16,449 nucleotides of DNA from Flavobacteriaceae bacterium (GCA_030834365.1 JAURFJ010000020.1:1-16449); one strand, 5' to 3'. Shown: positions 1 to 8,284, numbered from the stretch's first letter. Translations and numbers: made by a program. Notes: a model not told the origin generated them from the letters alone.

Positions 1-446
1 CTTGGCTTCTTACGCGCAGCCTTGAAACCCTGCACGTGCGCATGGATTACCAAACCAAAAACGCCTCTCAAATTGCTGCCTATTTGGAGCAGCACGAGAA
101 GGTGACACGCGTTTATTTTCCGGGACTGGCTTCGATGGGTGCGCGTCAAAATGCGATTTATGCGAATCAATGTAAGGCACCAGGAGCCATGATTAGTTTT
201 GTGGTTAAAGGAGATGAGGCGGGAGCGTTTAAATTTTTGAATGCCCTTAAATTGATCAAATTAGCCGTGAGCTTGGGCAGTAATGAGAGTCTTGCGCAGC
301 ACCCATTTTCTATGACACACGCAAACGTTCCCGATGAAGAGAAAATCAGCACCGGCGTCGCTCTTGGATTGGTACGCCTTAGTGTAGGGATCGAACATGC
401 CGAGGATTTAATAGCAGATCTCACTCAAGCGTTGGAAAAGGTCTGA
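1..446 (+). CDS. Cys/Met metabolism PLP-dependent enzyme, C-terminal part (probable methionine gamma-lyase)
   Basis: This gene is cut by the window edge. The frame is open from base 3, giving about 147 residues, and the real start lies upstream. An internal GTG/ATG near base 36-44 is not a start, because family-typical sequence (LLTRSLETLHVRMD) precedes it. The visible part is the small C-terminal domain of the gamma-family PLP enzymes (methionine gamma-lyase, cystathionine gamma-synthase/lyase, O-acetylhomoserine sulfhydrylase). Diagnostic motifs are VSLGSNESLAQHP, the SMTH segment and GLVRLSVGIE, whose arginine binds the substrate carboxylate in this family. The PLP lysine lies outside the window. 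The likely role is cytoplasmic sulfur amino acid breakdown or interconversion. Methionine gamma-lyase is favoured from the wording of the C-terminus, but the substrate cannot be fixed from this fragment. It ends 5 bases before the convergent aminotransferase-like gene. Confidence 0.9.
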   Translation, partial: WLLTRSLETLHVRMDYQTKNASQIAAYLEQHEKVTRVYFPGLASMGARQNAIYANQCKAPGAMISFVVKGDEAGAFKFLNALKLIKLAVSLGSNESLAQHPFSMTHANVPDEEKISTGVALGLVRLSVGIEHAEDLIADLTQALEKV

Positions 447-451
447 AAGCC

Positions 452-1693
452 TTAAGTGTCTGCGAGCTGTAGCATCACCTGAATGAACCGATCGATTTCT
501 TCTGTTGAGGTGAATACGTTTGGGGTGATGCGGCATCCGTCTACCCCTGCACCTTCTATGGCTACGGTAAAAATTTGATAATCATCCATAAGCCTGCGCG
601 CGAGTTCAGAGGCGCGCATATGCGTTAATCCGACATTGCCTATACCCGCATACCGTTCTTTCTGAGCAGGCGTGTTGATGCGGATGTTCGGATGGTCTCT
701 AAGGGCCTCCATCCAACGCGAGGCCAGTGCCCTCAGACGCTCTTCTTTTCGTTGCGGACCAAGTGCCTGGTAATAGGTGATCGCATTTTCAATGGCTAAA
801 TCGTGATAAACCGGGTGCGTGCCCTGGTGCCCAAAGCGCTGAATGCCCTCGGTCATCAGATAATCTTCAGTGAAAAGTGGCCAAAGCGTTTTTTGGTGTT
901 TCGGGTCGATGTATAACAACCCACAGCCCAGTGGTGTGGCCAGCCATTTATGCAGACTTGATCCATAGTAATCACAATTCAGGTCCTCAATTTTGAAGTC
1001 AAAATGACCTATGCAGTGCGCTCCGTCTACCAGTACTTCTATGCCGTGACTATGGGCCATGTCACAAATCTTTTTGATAGGTAAGATGTGCCCTGTGATG
1101 TTCACCATGTGTGACACCAAAATGAGCCTTGTCTGTGGTTGAATCAAGTTTTCATACTGGGCAACGATGACCTCATCACTCTGGGGATGCATGGGAATGT
1201 CAAGATTCGTGATTGCAAGATCAAAGCGCTCTGCCACCTGACGAATCATTTGTTGCATTGCTCCGTATTCTTGATTGGCAAAGATGATGTGATCTTTGGC
1301 CTTCCAGGGGATTCCCTTAATTGCTGTATTTAATGATTCGGTGGTATTGCGCGTCAGAATGAGGCTATCCGCTGAACAGCCCGCGATCTGCGCCAAAGCA
1401 TGTAACAAGCGCTTTTTGTCGGGAAACTGATCGTTGCGCATGTAATGAGATCCGCGCAGGTTGATCGTTTCAATATGTTGTTTTAAAGCTTCGAGCGTAG
1501 GTCGCGGGATGATATTGTAGTAGCCACTCTCAAGGTTGATGTATGCATCAGTTAAGGTGTAGTCAGCGCGTACCTTATTCCAAAAATCTGCATCAGAGGT
1601 GGGGTCTTCAAGCCACGACGGAAGCCATTGAAGTTCTGTTCCGAGTCCGAGGCTGCCGAGTCCGACTAACTGTAAGAAGCTGCGCTTGTCCAT
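452..1693 (-). CDS. Class V aminotransferase family protein (isopenicillin-N epimerase-like)
   Basis: This 413-residue protein belongs to the fold-type I PLP enzymes of the class V aminotransferase/cysteine desulfurase group. Visible landmarks are the phosphate-binding loop TRNTTES (about 114-120), the SHMVNITG segment (194-201), the cofactor-ring aspartate in VDGAH (D223, H226) and the Schiff-base lysine in SSLHKW (K249). This wording is shared with CefD-like isopenicillin-N epimerases and related desulfurase-like proteins. The substrate is unknown. CefD-like is a family label and is not evidence for antibiotic synthesis. The N-terminus, KRSFLQLVGLGSLGLG, resembles a Tat signal in which the first arginine is replaced by lysine, so export is possible but unproven. 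The gene is divergent from the esterase-like gene (76-base gap) and convergent with the PLP lyase. Confidence 0.9.
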   Translation of the reverse strand: MDKRSFLQLVGLGSLGLGTELQWLPSWLEDPTSDADFWNKVRADYTLTDAYINLESGYYNIIPRPTLEALKQHIETINLRGSHYMRNDQFPDKKRLLHALAQIAGCSADSLILTRNTTESLNTAIKGIPWKAKDHIIFANQEYGAMQQMIRQVAERFDLAITNLDIPMHPQSDEVIVAQYENLIQPQTRLILVSHMVNITGHILPIKKICDMAHSHGIEVLVDGAHCIGHFDFKIEDLNCDYYGSSLHKWLATPLGCGLLYIDPKHQKTLWPLFTEDYLMTEGIQRFGHQGTHPVYHDLAIENAITYYQALGPQRKEERLRALASRWMEALRDHPNIRINTPAQKERYAGIGNVGLTHMRASELARRLMDDYQIFTVAIEGAGVDGCRITPNVFTSTEEIDRFIQVMLQLADT

Positions 1694-1744
1694 AAATTGG
1701 GGGTGTTTGAATAGTGCTCGTTTTCAATTAGTTGCTATATTAAC

Positions 1745-1760
1745 TAAATCAACTGATTTA
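1745..1760. promoter_or_regulatory. Palindrome in the divergent 1694-1769 gap, candidate operator
   Basis: The sequence TAAATCA-AC-TGATTTA is a perfect 7-base inverted repeat with a 2-base spacer, ending 9 bases before the start codon at 1770. A second overlapping dyad (TTAGTT at 1728-1733, AACTAA at 1742-1747) lies just upstream. The position between divergent genes fits a regulator site, but AT-rich dyads also arise by chance and no regulator gene is adjacent. Confidence 0.3.
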
Positions 1761-1769
1761 TAACCAATT

Positions 1770-3497
1770 ATGAAACAAATAGCCCAAACTTTTACGGTAC
1801 TCATGAGCGGATTATTAGCCTTAGCGAGCTGCGCCAACCCTTCGCCAATGATCACGATTACCTATGATGAATCTTTAGGAACCGACGGATTTGATGGTCG
1901 ATTGCTTGTTCTAGTCGCCACCGACAGCGAACGTGAACCGCGTTTTCAAATCAATGATTCAGACCAAACCGGAATCGTTTTTGGAGTCGATGTAGAAAAC
2001 TGGATGCCAGGAGAAACTATTTCTATTGATCCAAGCACGTTCGCCTATCCGGTAGGAAGTGTTGCTGATATTCCATCCGGAACCTATACCGTACAAGCCC
2101 TGTTGCACAAATACGAAACCTTCAATCTTTCTACCGGACACACGGTCAAGCTACCCATGGACCAGGGTGAAGGACAGCATTGGAATATAAGCCCTAAAAA
2201 CATCTACAGCATTCCTGTTCAGGCCACGCTAGGAAGCGGTTCTTCGGCGGCATTGAATATTACCGAAGAGATACCGCCCATTGAGCCCGTGGAAGATTCT
2301 GAATACATCAAGCATATCAAGATACAGAGTGAGTTACTTACTGAGTTTTGGGGGCGCCCGATGCACCTGCAGGCGAATGTTTTAGTGCCTCACGATTTTG
2401 ATCCTAATAGCGATACGCAGTATCCACTTATGATTTTTCACGGTCATTTTCCGGATACCTTCGGAGGATTTAGAACCGAGCCGCCAACTGCAGACCCTGA
2501 CGACGGTGTCTTCACTAGTCGATTTGGCATAACCGGTTACGAGTATATTCAGCAAAAGGAGGCCTATGATCTATATCAGCAGTGGACGGCTGAAGACTTT
2601 CCGCGCTTTATTGCAATTGAAATCCAGCATCAGAATCCATATTACGACGATTCGTATGCTGTTAATTCGGCCAATCTTGGTCCTTACGGGGACGCCATTA
2701 CCTACGAGCTTATTCCGCATATCGAAAAGCTATACAACGGCGTAGGAGAAGGTTGGGCACGCTTTGTGTACGGAGGATCCACCGGCGGATGGGAAGCCTT
2801 GGCGGTACAGGTCTTCTATCCCGAAGAGTACAACGGCGCCTTTGCGGCTTGCCCAGACCCGATCGATTTTAGAGCCTATACCGCAGTAAATCTGTACGAA
2901 GACGAAAATGCGTATTACACCGACGGTCCTTTTAGAAAGACCTTGAGACCGGGGATGAGAGACGGTAAGGGAATGCTCAAATCAAGCCTTCGCGATATGA
3001 ATTATCGCGAATTGGCGTTAGCGACCAATGGGCGTTCAGGCGATCAATGGGACATTTGGCAGGCTGTTTATTCTCCAGCCGGGGAGAACGGATACCCCAA
3101 ACCGATCTGGGACAAGCTCAGCGGAGATATTGACAAAGAGGTAGCTGAGTACTGGAAAGAAAACTACGACTTGCGCTACATCATGGAGCGCGATTGGGAC
3201 AAGCTTGGCCCAGATTTGCAGGGTAAAATCTTCTTGTATTGCGGAGATATGGATAATTATTACCTGAACAACGCGGTCAAATTGACTGAAGAATTTCTTG
3301 AAAGCACCACCAACCCCTATTACGCAGGAGAAGTAGATTACGGAGACGGCGCAGAGCACTGCTGGAATGGAGATCAGGAAAACCCTAACTACATCTCTCG
3401 CTTGCGATACAACACCATGTATTTACCCAAAATTACCCAGCGTCTCAAGGAGACCGCGCCTAAAAACAACCGTTTAAAAAATTGGAACCTAAACTAA
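1770..3497 (+). CDS. Esterase-like alpha/beta-hydrolase lipoprotein
   Basis: This 575-residue protein starts with a lipoprotein signal whose lipobox is LASC (C21), so it is probably anchored in the outer membrane or facing the periplasm. Residues from about 25 to 180 look like a beta-rich N-terminal module of unknown role. From about 185 to the end an esterase-D/feruloyl-esterase-like alpha/beta-hydrolase domain is visible: YPLMIFHGHFP for an early core strand, the nucleophile elbow GGSTGGW (candidate S337), the acid candidates D493/D495 in CGDMDNYY, and the candidate base H530 in GAEHCW. The substrate could be an acylated sugar, a peptide ester or another ester, and cannot be chosen. The stop is followed after one base by the M28 peptidase start, so the two genes are very probably co-transcribed. 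ATG 1770 is chosen because it gives the complete lipoprotein signal. Confidence 0.85.
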   Translation: MKQIAQTFTVLMSGLLALASCANPSPMITITYDESLGTDGFDGRLLVLVATDSEREPRFQINDSDQTGIVFGVDVENWMPGETISIDPSTFAYPVGSVADIPSGTYTVQALLHKYETFNLSTGHTVKLPMDQGEGQHWNISPKNIYSIPVQATLGSGSSAALNITEEIPPIEPVEDSEYIKHIKIQSELLTEFWGRPMHLQANVLVPHDFDPNSDTQYPLMIFHGHFPDTFGGFRTEPPTADPDDGVFTSRFGITGYEYIQQKEAYDLYQQWTAEDFPRFIAIEIQHQNPYYDDSYAVNSANLGPYGDAITYELIPHIEKLYNGVGEGWARFVYGGSTGGWEALAVQVFYPEEYNGAFAACPDPIDFRAYTAVNLYEDENAYYTDGPFRKTLRPGMRDGKGMLKSSLRDMNYRELALATNGRSGDQWDIWQAVYSPAGENGYPKPIWDKLSGDIDKEVAEYWKENYDLRYIMERDWDKLGPDLQGKIFLYCGDMDNYYLNNAVKLTEEFLESTTNPYYAGEVDYGDGAEHCWNGDQENPNYISRLRYNTMYLPKITQRLKETAPKNNRLKNWNLN

Positions 3498-3498
3498 G

Positions 3499-5571
3499 AT
3501 GAAGCAACCATTTCTTATAGCAGCGGCCTTTGCATTTTCGGTAATACTGCACGCCCAAGAGACTACCCAGAAACAGGTCGAAGAGGTTTTTGAGGCTTCG
3601 ATAGACGCTACGCGTTTTAAAACCCACTTGCAAAAATTAACCGAACGCCCGCACGTCGCGGGTAGCGCTACCAATGAGGCTGTTCAGCGCTATATGGCTT
3701 CGGTGATGGAGTCTGCGGGGCTAGAGGTAGCATCTTATCCGTACGATGTTTATTTACCTTCAACTCCGGGAGAATCGTTCATTGAGATTGTCACCCCGGT
3801 GCGTCAGACGATAACCCAACAAGAAGATATTCTTGAAGAAGATCCGTTCTCTTCAGACGAATTGTTGTGGAAGGGGTGGAACTCTTTCTCAGGAAACGGA
3901 GACGTCACTGCTGAGGTGGTTTACGTCAACTACGGTACTCGAGAAGACTTCGAAATGCTCAAAGAATTAGGTGTTTCAGTTGAAGGAAAAGTAGCTTTAG
4001 CCCGATACGGCGGAAATTTTAGAGGCTATAAAGCCAAGTTCGCCGAGGCCAATGGAGCTGCCGGGTTACTCATCTATTCAGACCCCAAGGACAATGGCTA
4101 TGCGCGAGGATTGGTCTATCCTGAAGGGCCTTATTTCAACGCCTCAACCATTCAACGCGGTTCTCTGCTCACTGTGGATTTCACAGGTGATCCGCTTACC
4201 CCTTTTGAGCCGGCCCTTCCGCTTGACGGAAAGAAGAAGGTCAAAAGGCTTAATCCCTCTGAGGTGGGTTTGCACACTATACCCGTTTTGCCCATCGCCT
4301 ATGGTGAGGCCCAGAAAATAATGAGTCAGATGACCGGGGCTGCGGTGCCTCTGGCCTGGCAAGGAGGGCTTCCGTTTACCTACCGCCTTGAGGGTGGATC
4401 ACATTTGAAGGTACGGGTTAAGGTCGATCAGACGATCAATTACACCCGTGTAGCGAATGTGGTGGGGACCCTTAAAGGAGCCGAGTTACCCGATGAATGG
4501 ATCATCTTAGGCTGTCATTTTGATGCATGGGGATTCGGTGCCACCGATCCAAATAGCGGCACCGCCATGCTATTAAGTCTGAGTGAAAGCCTCGGAAAAT
4601 TAGCGGCGCAAGGGCACCGCCCGAAGCGATCGATCATGATCGCGCATTGGGATGCTGAAGAACACGGCGTGATTGGTTCGTCTGAATGGGTAGAACAACT
4701 CAGCGATGAACTAGGGGCCAAGGCCATTGCCTATATGAACTTCGACGGAGGAGTTTCTGGGAAGAATTTCGGCGCATCGGCTTCGCCCACCTTGAAAAAA
4801 CTCATCACCGAGGCTTCAAAGGCGGTGGATTATCCGTATACCGATCAATCGCTTTATGAATTTTGGAAGCGCGGAGCAGCCGAGCCATCGATCGGTAACC
4901 TGGGAGGCGGATCCGATCATATTGCCTTTTACATGCACGTAGGGGTTCCGTCTCTCAGCGGAGGTGCCGGAGGCCCGACTCCCTACCACTCAAACTACGA
5001 CAGCTTTCATTACTACTCAACCTTTGTAGATCCTGAGTTTCAAATGGGTCCTACCATTGAGCATCTCGCCGGACTCATGGCATTGCGCTTGTCAAACCAC
5101 TCCATTGTCGATTACGATGTTGCCCGCTACGCCACCGATTTGAAGCTGCATTTTGCTTCTGCAGAGAAGAAGGTTAAGGCATATGACCCCTCGTTTGAGG
5201 GGTTCGCTGCTTCGCAGCAATCATTAGCCACACTAGAAAATGCGGCACAAGAATTAGCCGCTGCGCTTGAGCAGGTAAACGTTCAGGGGATTTCAAAAAA
5301 GGCCCTGAAAGCGGTCAACGCTCAATTGATCGGCTTAGAAAAGAGTTTCATTGAAGACAAAGGGATGGATTACGGGTCTTGGTACCGATCGCTCTACGCT
5401 TCTACGGATCCTTTTAGCGGATACGCTTCGTGGATGCTTCCGGGTATTGAATACGAGGTCGCGTTAAAGCGCAGTGAAAACCTAAACGCTTGGGACGAGC
5501 GCTATGCTGCCGCCATCAACCGCCTTACCTCAAAGATGAATGCGCTTAAAGATTATTTGGGTCAGTTGTAG
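3499..5571 (+). CDS. Secreted M28 family metallopeptidase, glutamate carboxypeptidase II type
   Basis: This 690-residue protein has a cleavable signal peptide (MKQPFLIAAAFAFSVILHAQ). The domain order matches human glutamate carboxypeptidase II: an N-terminal peptidase part, an inserted PA (protease-associated) domain at about 110-330, the M28 catalytic core at about 320-520, and a helical transferrin-receptor-like dimerisation domain at the C-terminus. The di-zinc site appears intact: H340, D350 (bridging), E388, D416 and H497, with the general base E387 in the DAEEHG motif. The dimerisation domain is recognisable from LEKSFIEDKGMDYGSWYRSLY and the PGIEYE segment. It should remove C-terminal residues or split small peptides outside the cytoplasm; glutamate preference cannot be assumed. 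It is the second gene of the pair with the esterase-like lipoprotein and ends 4 bases before the convergent amidohydrolase gene. Confidence 0.95.
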   Translation: MKQPFLIAAAFAFSVILHAQETTQKQVEEVFEASIDATRFKTHLQKLTERPHVAGSATNEAVQRYMASVMESAGLEVASYPYDVYLPSTPGESFIEIVTPVRQTITQQEDILEEDPFSSDELLWKGWNSFSGNGDVTAEVVYVNYGTREDFEMLKELGVSVEGKVALARYGGNFRGYKAKFAEANGAAGLLIYSDPKDNGYARGLVYPEGPYFNASTIQRGSLLTVDFTGDPLTPFEPALPLDGKKKVKRLNPSEVGLHTIPVLPIAYGEAQKIMSQMTGAAVPLAWQGGLPFTYRLEGGSHLKVRVKVDQTINYTRVANVVGTLKGAELPDEWIILGCHFDAWGFGATDPNSGTAMLLSLSESLGKLAAQGHRPKRSIMIAHWDAEEHGVIGSSEWVEQLSDELGAKAIAYMNFDGGVSGKNFGASASPTLKKLITEASKAVDYPYTDQSLYEFWKRGAAEPSIGNLGGGSDHIAFYMHVGVPSLSGGAGGPTPYHSNYDSFHYYSTFVDPEFQMGPTIEHLAGLMALRLSNHSIVDYDVARYATDLKLHFASAEKKVKAYDPSFEGFAASQQSLATLENAAQELAAALEQVNVQGISKKALKAVNAQLIGLEKSFIEDKGMDYGSWYRSLYASTDPFSGYASWMLPGIEYEVALKRSENLNAWDERYAAAINRLTSKMNALKDYLGQL

Positions 5572-5575
5572 ACCT

Positions 5576-7180
5576 TTATTGCGTCGCACCAGAGCCTTTC
5601 ACGAATCTTCCTGGGAAGGCTCCTGTGTGTTCGGCATCTTTTAATACCTGCATTCCGTTCACCCACACATCGCTTACGCCTGTGGCGTATTGAAGGGGTT
5701 CATCAAAAGTAGCGTGATCGGTTACGGTCTCAGGATCGAAAAGCACCAAGTCTGCAAAGTATCCTGGCTGTAAAAGACCTCTCTTTTCAATGCCTAAGTT
5801 GGTGGCCGGCAGGTGCGATAATTTTCGAATCGCCTCTTCGAGTGAGATCAGTCCTTCATCTCTAGAAAATTTTCCTAACACACGAATGAAACTACCGAAA
5901 GCTCTCGGATGCGTTCTGAAATTCTTGGTGATGTCTGAATACGATCCTGCGTCGGAAGAGAACGATACCCAAGGAAGCTGAATCTTTTTGCGAATATTGT
6001 CTTCAGACATGCTGAAGTAAATGCATTGGATTCTGCTGTCGTCTTCAACGGCGAGATCTACAATCGTTTCTTCTGGAGGGGTCCCACGCTCTGCACTGAC
6101 CTCTGCGATGGTTTTTCCGCGGTATTTCGCGTCCATCTCGGGCTTGTTGAATCCGACCATCAAGATGCCATCGGCAGGTTGCTCTTTGAGTTCTCTGCGG
6201 ATATCTTCGAGTAATCTTGGACGTACTTTGGGGTCTTGCATGCGATTCATCCAGGCGCGGTGACCCCCTTCTTGCACCCATGTCGGAATGACTCCGGTGA
6301 GCCCGGTAGAGCTCGCATTGTAAGTATACATGTCTGCAGTAATTTGCAGCCCCTCTTCTTGAGCGCGGTCAACGCGTGCAATCACAGAATCTAGCAGGTG
6401 CCAATTCGATTGTCTTGAAGCCTTGAGGTGATAGATTTCGGCGGGCACCCCTGCCTCTCTGGCGACCGTGATAAGTTCGTCAAGGGCTTCTAGGATGGCG
6501 CGCCCTTCACTGCGCATGTGAGAAATGTACCGGCCGTTATAGGGCGCCGCAACCTTGTTCAAAAAAACTAATTCTTCGGTGTCAGCGTAGTCTGCAGGAG
6601 CATAAATGAGCGAAGAACCAATACCAATCGCTCCTTCTTGCATAGCGGTTTCGACAATTTCTTTCATCGCCGCGTATTCTTCTGCGGTTGCCTTTCTGTT
6701 CTCGTAGCCTACGGTTTGAACACGGACTGTAGTCGCACCGAGGTACGAAGCCACATTGGTAGAAACGCCGTTTTGTTCAAGGGCCATCATGGCGTCTCCG
6801 AAACTTTGATAGTCGTCTTCACCGGGTGTTCCGGTAGGACCAGGAGAACGGCCTTCACCAAAAACCTCGAGGGTTACACCTTGTTTAAGATCGCTTAATG
6901 AGCGTCCGTCTTCGAGCAGTACATCGTAGGCCCAGCTCAGCATATTGATAAACCCAGGGCTTAACACCTTGCCTTCTGCGTTCATTTCATCGGTAGCGGT
7001 GTAAGCGATTGGTGCTCCGACATAGGCAATGGTATCGGCATTCACTCCGACCATTCCGTTGTACCGCTGCTCGCCACTTCCATCGATGATGCTGGCGTTC
7101 GAGATAACTAAATCGAAGGCCTGAGGTTGGCTACATGAGACTGCTAGCGCAAGACTTAGAAGAAGGAGTAAACGATTCAT
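5576..7180 (-). CDS. D-aminoacylase-like amidohydrolase lipoprotein (N-acyl-D-amino-acid deacylase family)
   Basis: This is an amidohydrolase-superfamily protein of 534 residues from the ATG at 7180. An in-frame TTG two codons earlier is less likely, since MNRLLLLLSLALAVSC already forms a full lipoprotein signal (C16). The N-terminal beta-sandwich strand DLVISNASIIDGSG and the closing GYFADLVLFDPETV segment are typical. Metal-site candidates kept are H221 (YISHMRSEG), H251 (EIYHLKAS) and D410 (SFSSDAGSY). Two usual elements are absent. The HxH motif after SPGFI is replaced by INMLSWAYD (about 78-86), and the zinc-bridging cysteine region reads GVTLEVFGEG (101-110). Family members remove the acyl group from N-acyl-D-amino acids, but with this altered site the activity is uncertain. 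Its position beside the M28 peptidase suggests a role in using peptides or cell-wall amino acids. Confidence 0.88.
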   Translation of the reverse strand: MNRLLLLLSLALAVSCSQPQAFDLVISNASIIDGSGEQRYNGMVGVNADTIAYVGAPIAYTATDEMNAEGKVLSPGFINMLSWAYDVLLEDGRSLSDLKQGVTLEVFGEGRSPGPTGTPGEDDYQSFGDAMMALEQNGVSTNVASYLGATTVRVQTVGYENRKATAEEYAAMKEIVETAMQEGAIGIGSSLIYAPADYADTEELVFLNKVAAPYNGRYISHMRSEGRAILEALDELITVAREAGVPAEIYHLKASRQSNWHLLDSVIARVDRAQEEGLQITADMYTYNASSTGLTGVIPTWVQEGGHRAWMNRMQDPKVRPRLLEDIRRELKEQPADGILMVGFNKPEMDAKYRGKTIAEVSAERGTPPEETIVDLAVEDDSRIQCIYFSMSEDNIRKKIQLPWVSFSSDAGSYSDITKNFRTHPRAFGSFIRVLGKFSRDEGLISLEEAIRKLSHLPATNLGIEKRGLLQPGYFADLVLFDPETVTDHATFDEPLQYATGVSDVWVNGMQVLKDAEHTGAFPGRFVKGSGATQ

Positions 7181-7257
7181 AAGCAAGAGTTTAGAGTCTT
7201 AAAGTACTAAAAAGCAAAGTTGTAAAAGTGCTTTATGGAAAAAATCACGGTCAAGAG

Positions 7258-7265
7258 TATCTTTG
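7258..7265 (+). promoter_or_regulatory. Bacteroidota-type -7 box (TATCTTTG) of the GroES-like gene
   Basis: TATCTTTG matches the TAnnTTTG consensus of the Bacteroidota primary sigma factor exactly and lies 25 bases before the ATG at 7291. A partial -33 element (TTTATG, 7232-7237) stands 20 bases upstream. The rest of the 7181-7290 gap is AT-rich, without other clear structure. Confidence 0.5.
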
Positions 7266-7290
7266 AATGCAATGATGAAAGTTTTTCGAA

Positions 7291-7659
7291 ATGAAGGATT
7301 ATAACGCATTAGACCGCATACAAGTTATAGGCGATCGAGTTTTAGTAAAACCCAGAAAAGAATCTGAACGCACAGAAAGTGGATTGTATCTGCCTCCTGG
7401 AGTCAAAGAAAAAGAGAAGATTCAATACGGTTATATTGTGAAGTCTGGTCCGGGGTATCCCATACCGAACGCACCAGATGAAGGAGAACCCTGGAAGCTA
7501 GACAACGAAAAGGTCAACTATGTGCCGCTTCAGGTGCGCGAAGGAGATCTCGCAGTATTCTTGCAGCACTCCGCCTTCGAGGTTCAGTACAAGGGTGAGA
7601 AATATTTTATCGTTCCTCAGTCGGCCATTCTAATGATTGAACGCGACGATGACCTGTAG
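7291..7659 (+). CDS. GroES-like co-chaperone family protein
   Basis: This 122-residue protein has the GroES/Cpn10 fold signature: IGDRVLVKPRKESERTESGLYLPP near the N-terminus, a central Gly-rich turn (KSGPGY) and the closing EKYFIVPQSAILMIE. It is longer than classical GroES (about 95 residues), with an insertion in the middle (around PNAPDEGEPWKLDNEKVNY). The GroEL-binding mobile loop, usually containing GGIVL, reads SGLYLPP. No groEL gene follows, so this is probably the stand-alone GroES-like paralogue seen in Bacteroidota rather than the main co-chaperone. Whether it contacts GroEL is unknown. It is preceded by a good -7 box and followed after 6 bases by the GNAT gene, likely as an operon. 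Confidence 0.88.
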   Translation: MKDYNALDRIQVIGDRVLVKPRKESERTESGLYLPPGVKEKEKIQYGYIVKSGPGYPIPNAPDEGEPWKLDNEKVNYVPLQVREGDLAVFLQHSAFEVQYKGEKYFIVPQSAILMIERDDDL

Positions 7660-7665
7660 CGCATC

Positions 7666-8178
7666 ATGAAGGTTTCTGTTGAACTGCGCTTAATTGAATC
7701 GAGAGCTGAGGTTGCTCAGCTCGAACTGTTTGCGGCTGAGATTTGGCGCGAGCATTATCCGTCTATCATTGGGCCCGCCAAGGTAGAATACATGCTTCAA
7801 AAGTTTCAAACTACCGAGGCACTCTTGGCCCAAATCAAAGAGGATATGCAGTTGTTCTGGATCGATGTCAAGGGAGAGCATGCCGGATACGCGGCCGTTA
7901 AACGACAAGAAAACAACTACCTTTTTGTCAGCAAATTTTATGTACATCAGCGTTTTAGAGGCATGGGAATTGGAAAATCTGCCATGAAGTTCTTAAGCGC
8001 AAAGGCCGCAGAAATGCATCTAGACGGATTAGAGCTAACCGTGAACAAGAACAATGATTCGGCGATCTCTTTTTATGAGGCCCTGGGATTTGAAAACATT
8101 CTCTCGCAAAGGGTGGATATCGGCGGCGGATTTTATATGGACGATTACGTGATGCGATTAGACGGAAGCATTTCGTAA
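7666..8178 (+). CDS. GNAT family N-acetyltransferase
   Basis: This 170-residue protein has a single GNAT domain. Motif A, the acetyl-CoA pyrophosphate loop, is visible as RFRGMGIGKSAM (96-107), preceded by strand beta4 (LFVSKFYVH). Motif B is LELTVNKNNDSAISFYEALGF (122-142), with the usual tyrosine Y137 as candidate acid. The acceptor substrate cannot be predicted: GNAT proteins of this length acetylate antibiotics, amino acids, polyamines or protein N-termini. The start is 6 bases after the GroES-like stop, so it is probably co-transcribed from that promoter. The stop lies 19 bases before tRNA-Ser, so read-through into the tRNA is possible. Confidence 0.92.
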   Translation: MKVSVELRLIESRAEVAQLELFAAEIWREHYPSIIGPAKVEYMLQKFQTTEALLAQIKEDMQLFWIDVKGEHAGYAAVKRQENNYLFVSKFYVHQRFRGMGIGKSAMKFLSAKAAEMHLDGLELTVNKNNDSAISFYEALGFENILSQRVDIGGGFYMDDYVMRLDGSIS

Positions 8179-8197
8179 TTTGCGCCACCTAAAAACT

Positions 8198-8284
8198 GGA
8201 GAGGTGTCTGAGTGGTTGAAAGAGCACGCCTGGAAAGTGTGTATACGGGAAACTGTATCGGGGGTTCGAATCCCCCTCTCTCCG
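8198..8284 (+). tRNA. tRNA-Ser (anticodon GGA)
   Basis: A complete class II cloverleaf of 87 bases folds. The acceptor GGAGAGG pairs with TCTCTCC (one G-U), the anticodon stem CACGC/GTGTG encloses the loop CTGGAAA with anticodon GGA at 8232-8234, and the long variable arm is TACGG-GAAA-CTGTA. The T arm is GGGGG-TTCGAAT-CCCCC. The discriminator base is G, as usual for serine. The CCA end is not encoded; the next bases begin the inverted repeat at 8285. Confidence 0.96.

Noticed and set aside
36..44. GTG/ATG near base 36 as a true start of the PLP enzyme
   Set aside because: Conserved family sequence is encoded upstream in the same frame to the window edge, so the gene is truncated by the window.
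7181..7186. TTG start of the amidohydrolase at 7186
   Set aside because: The ATG at 7180 already begins a complete lipoprotein signal, and Bacteroidota rarely need TTG when ATG is adjacent.
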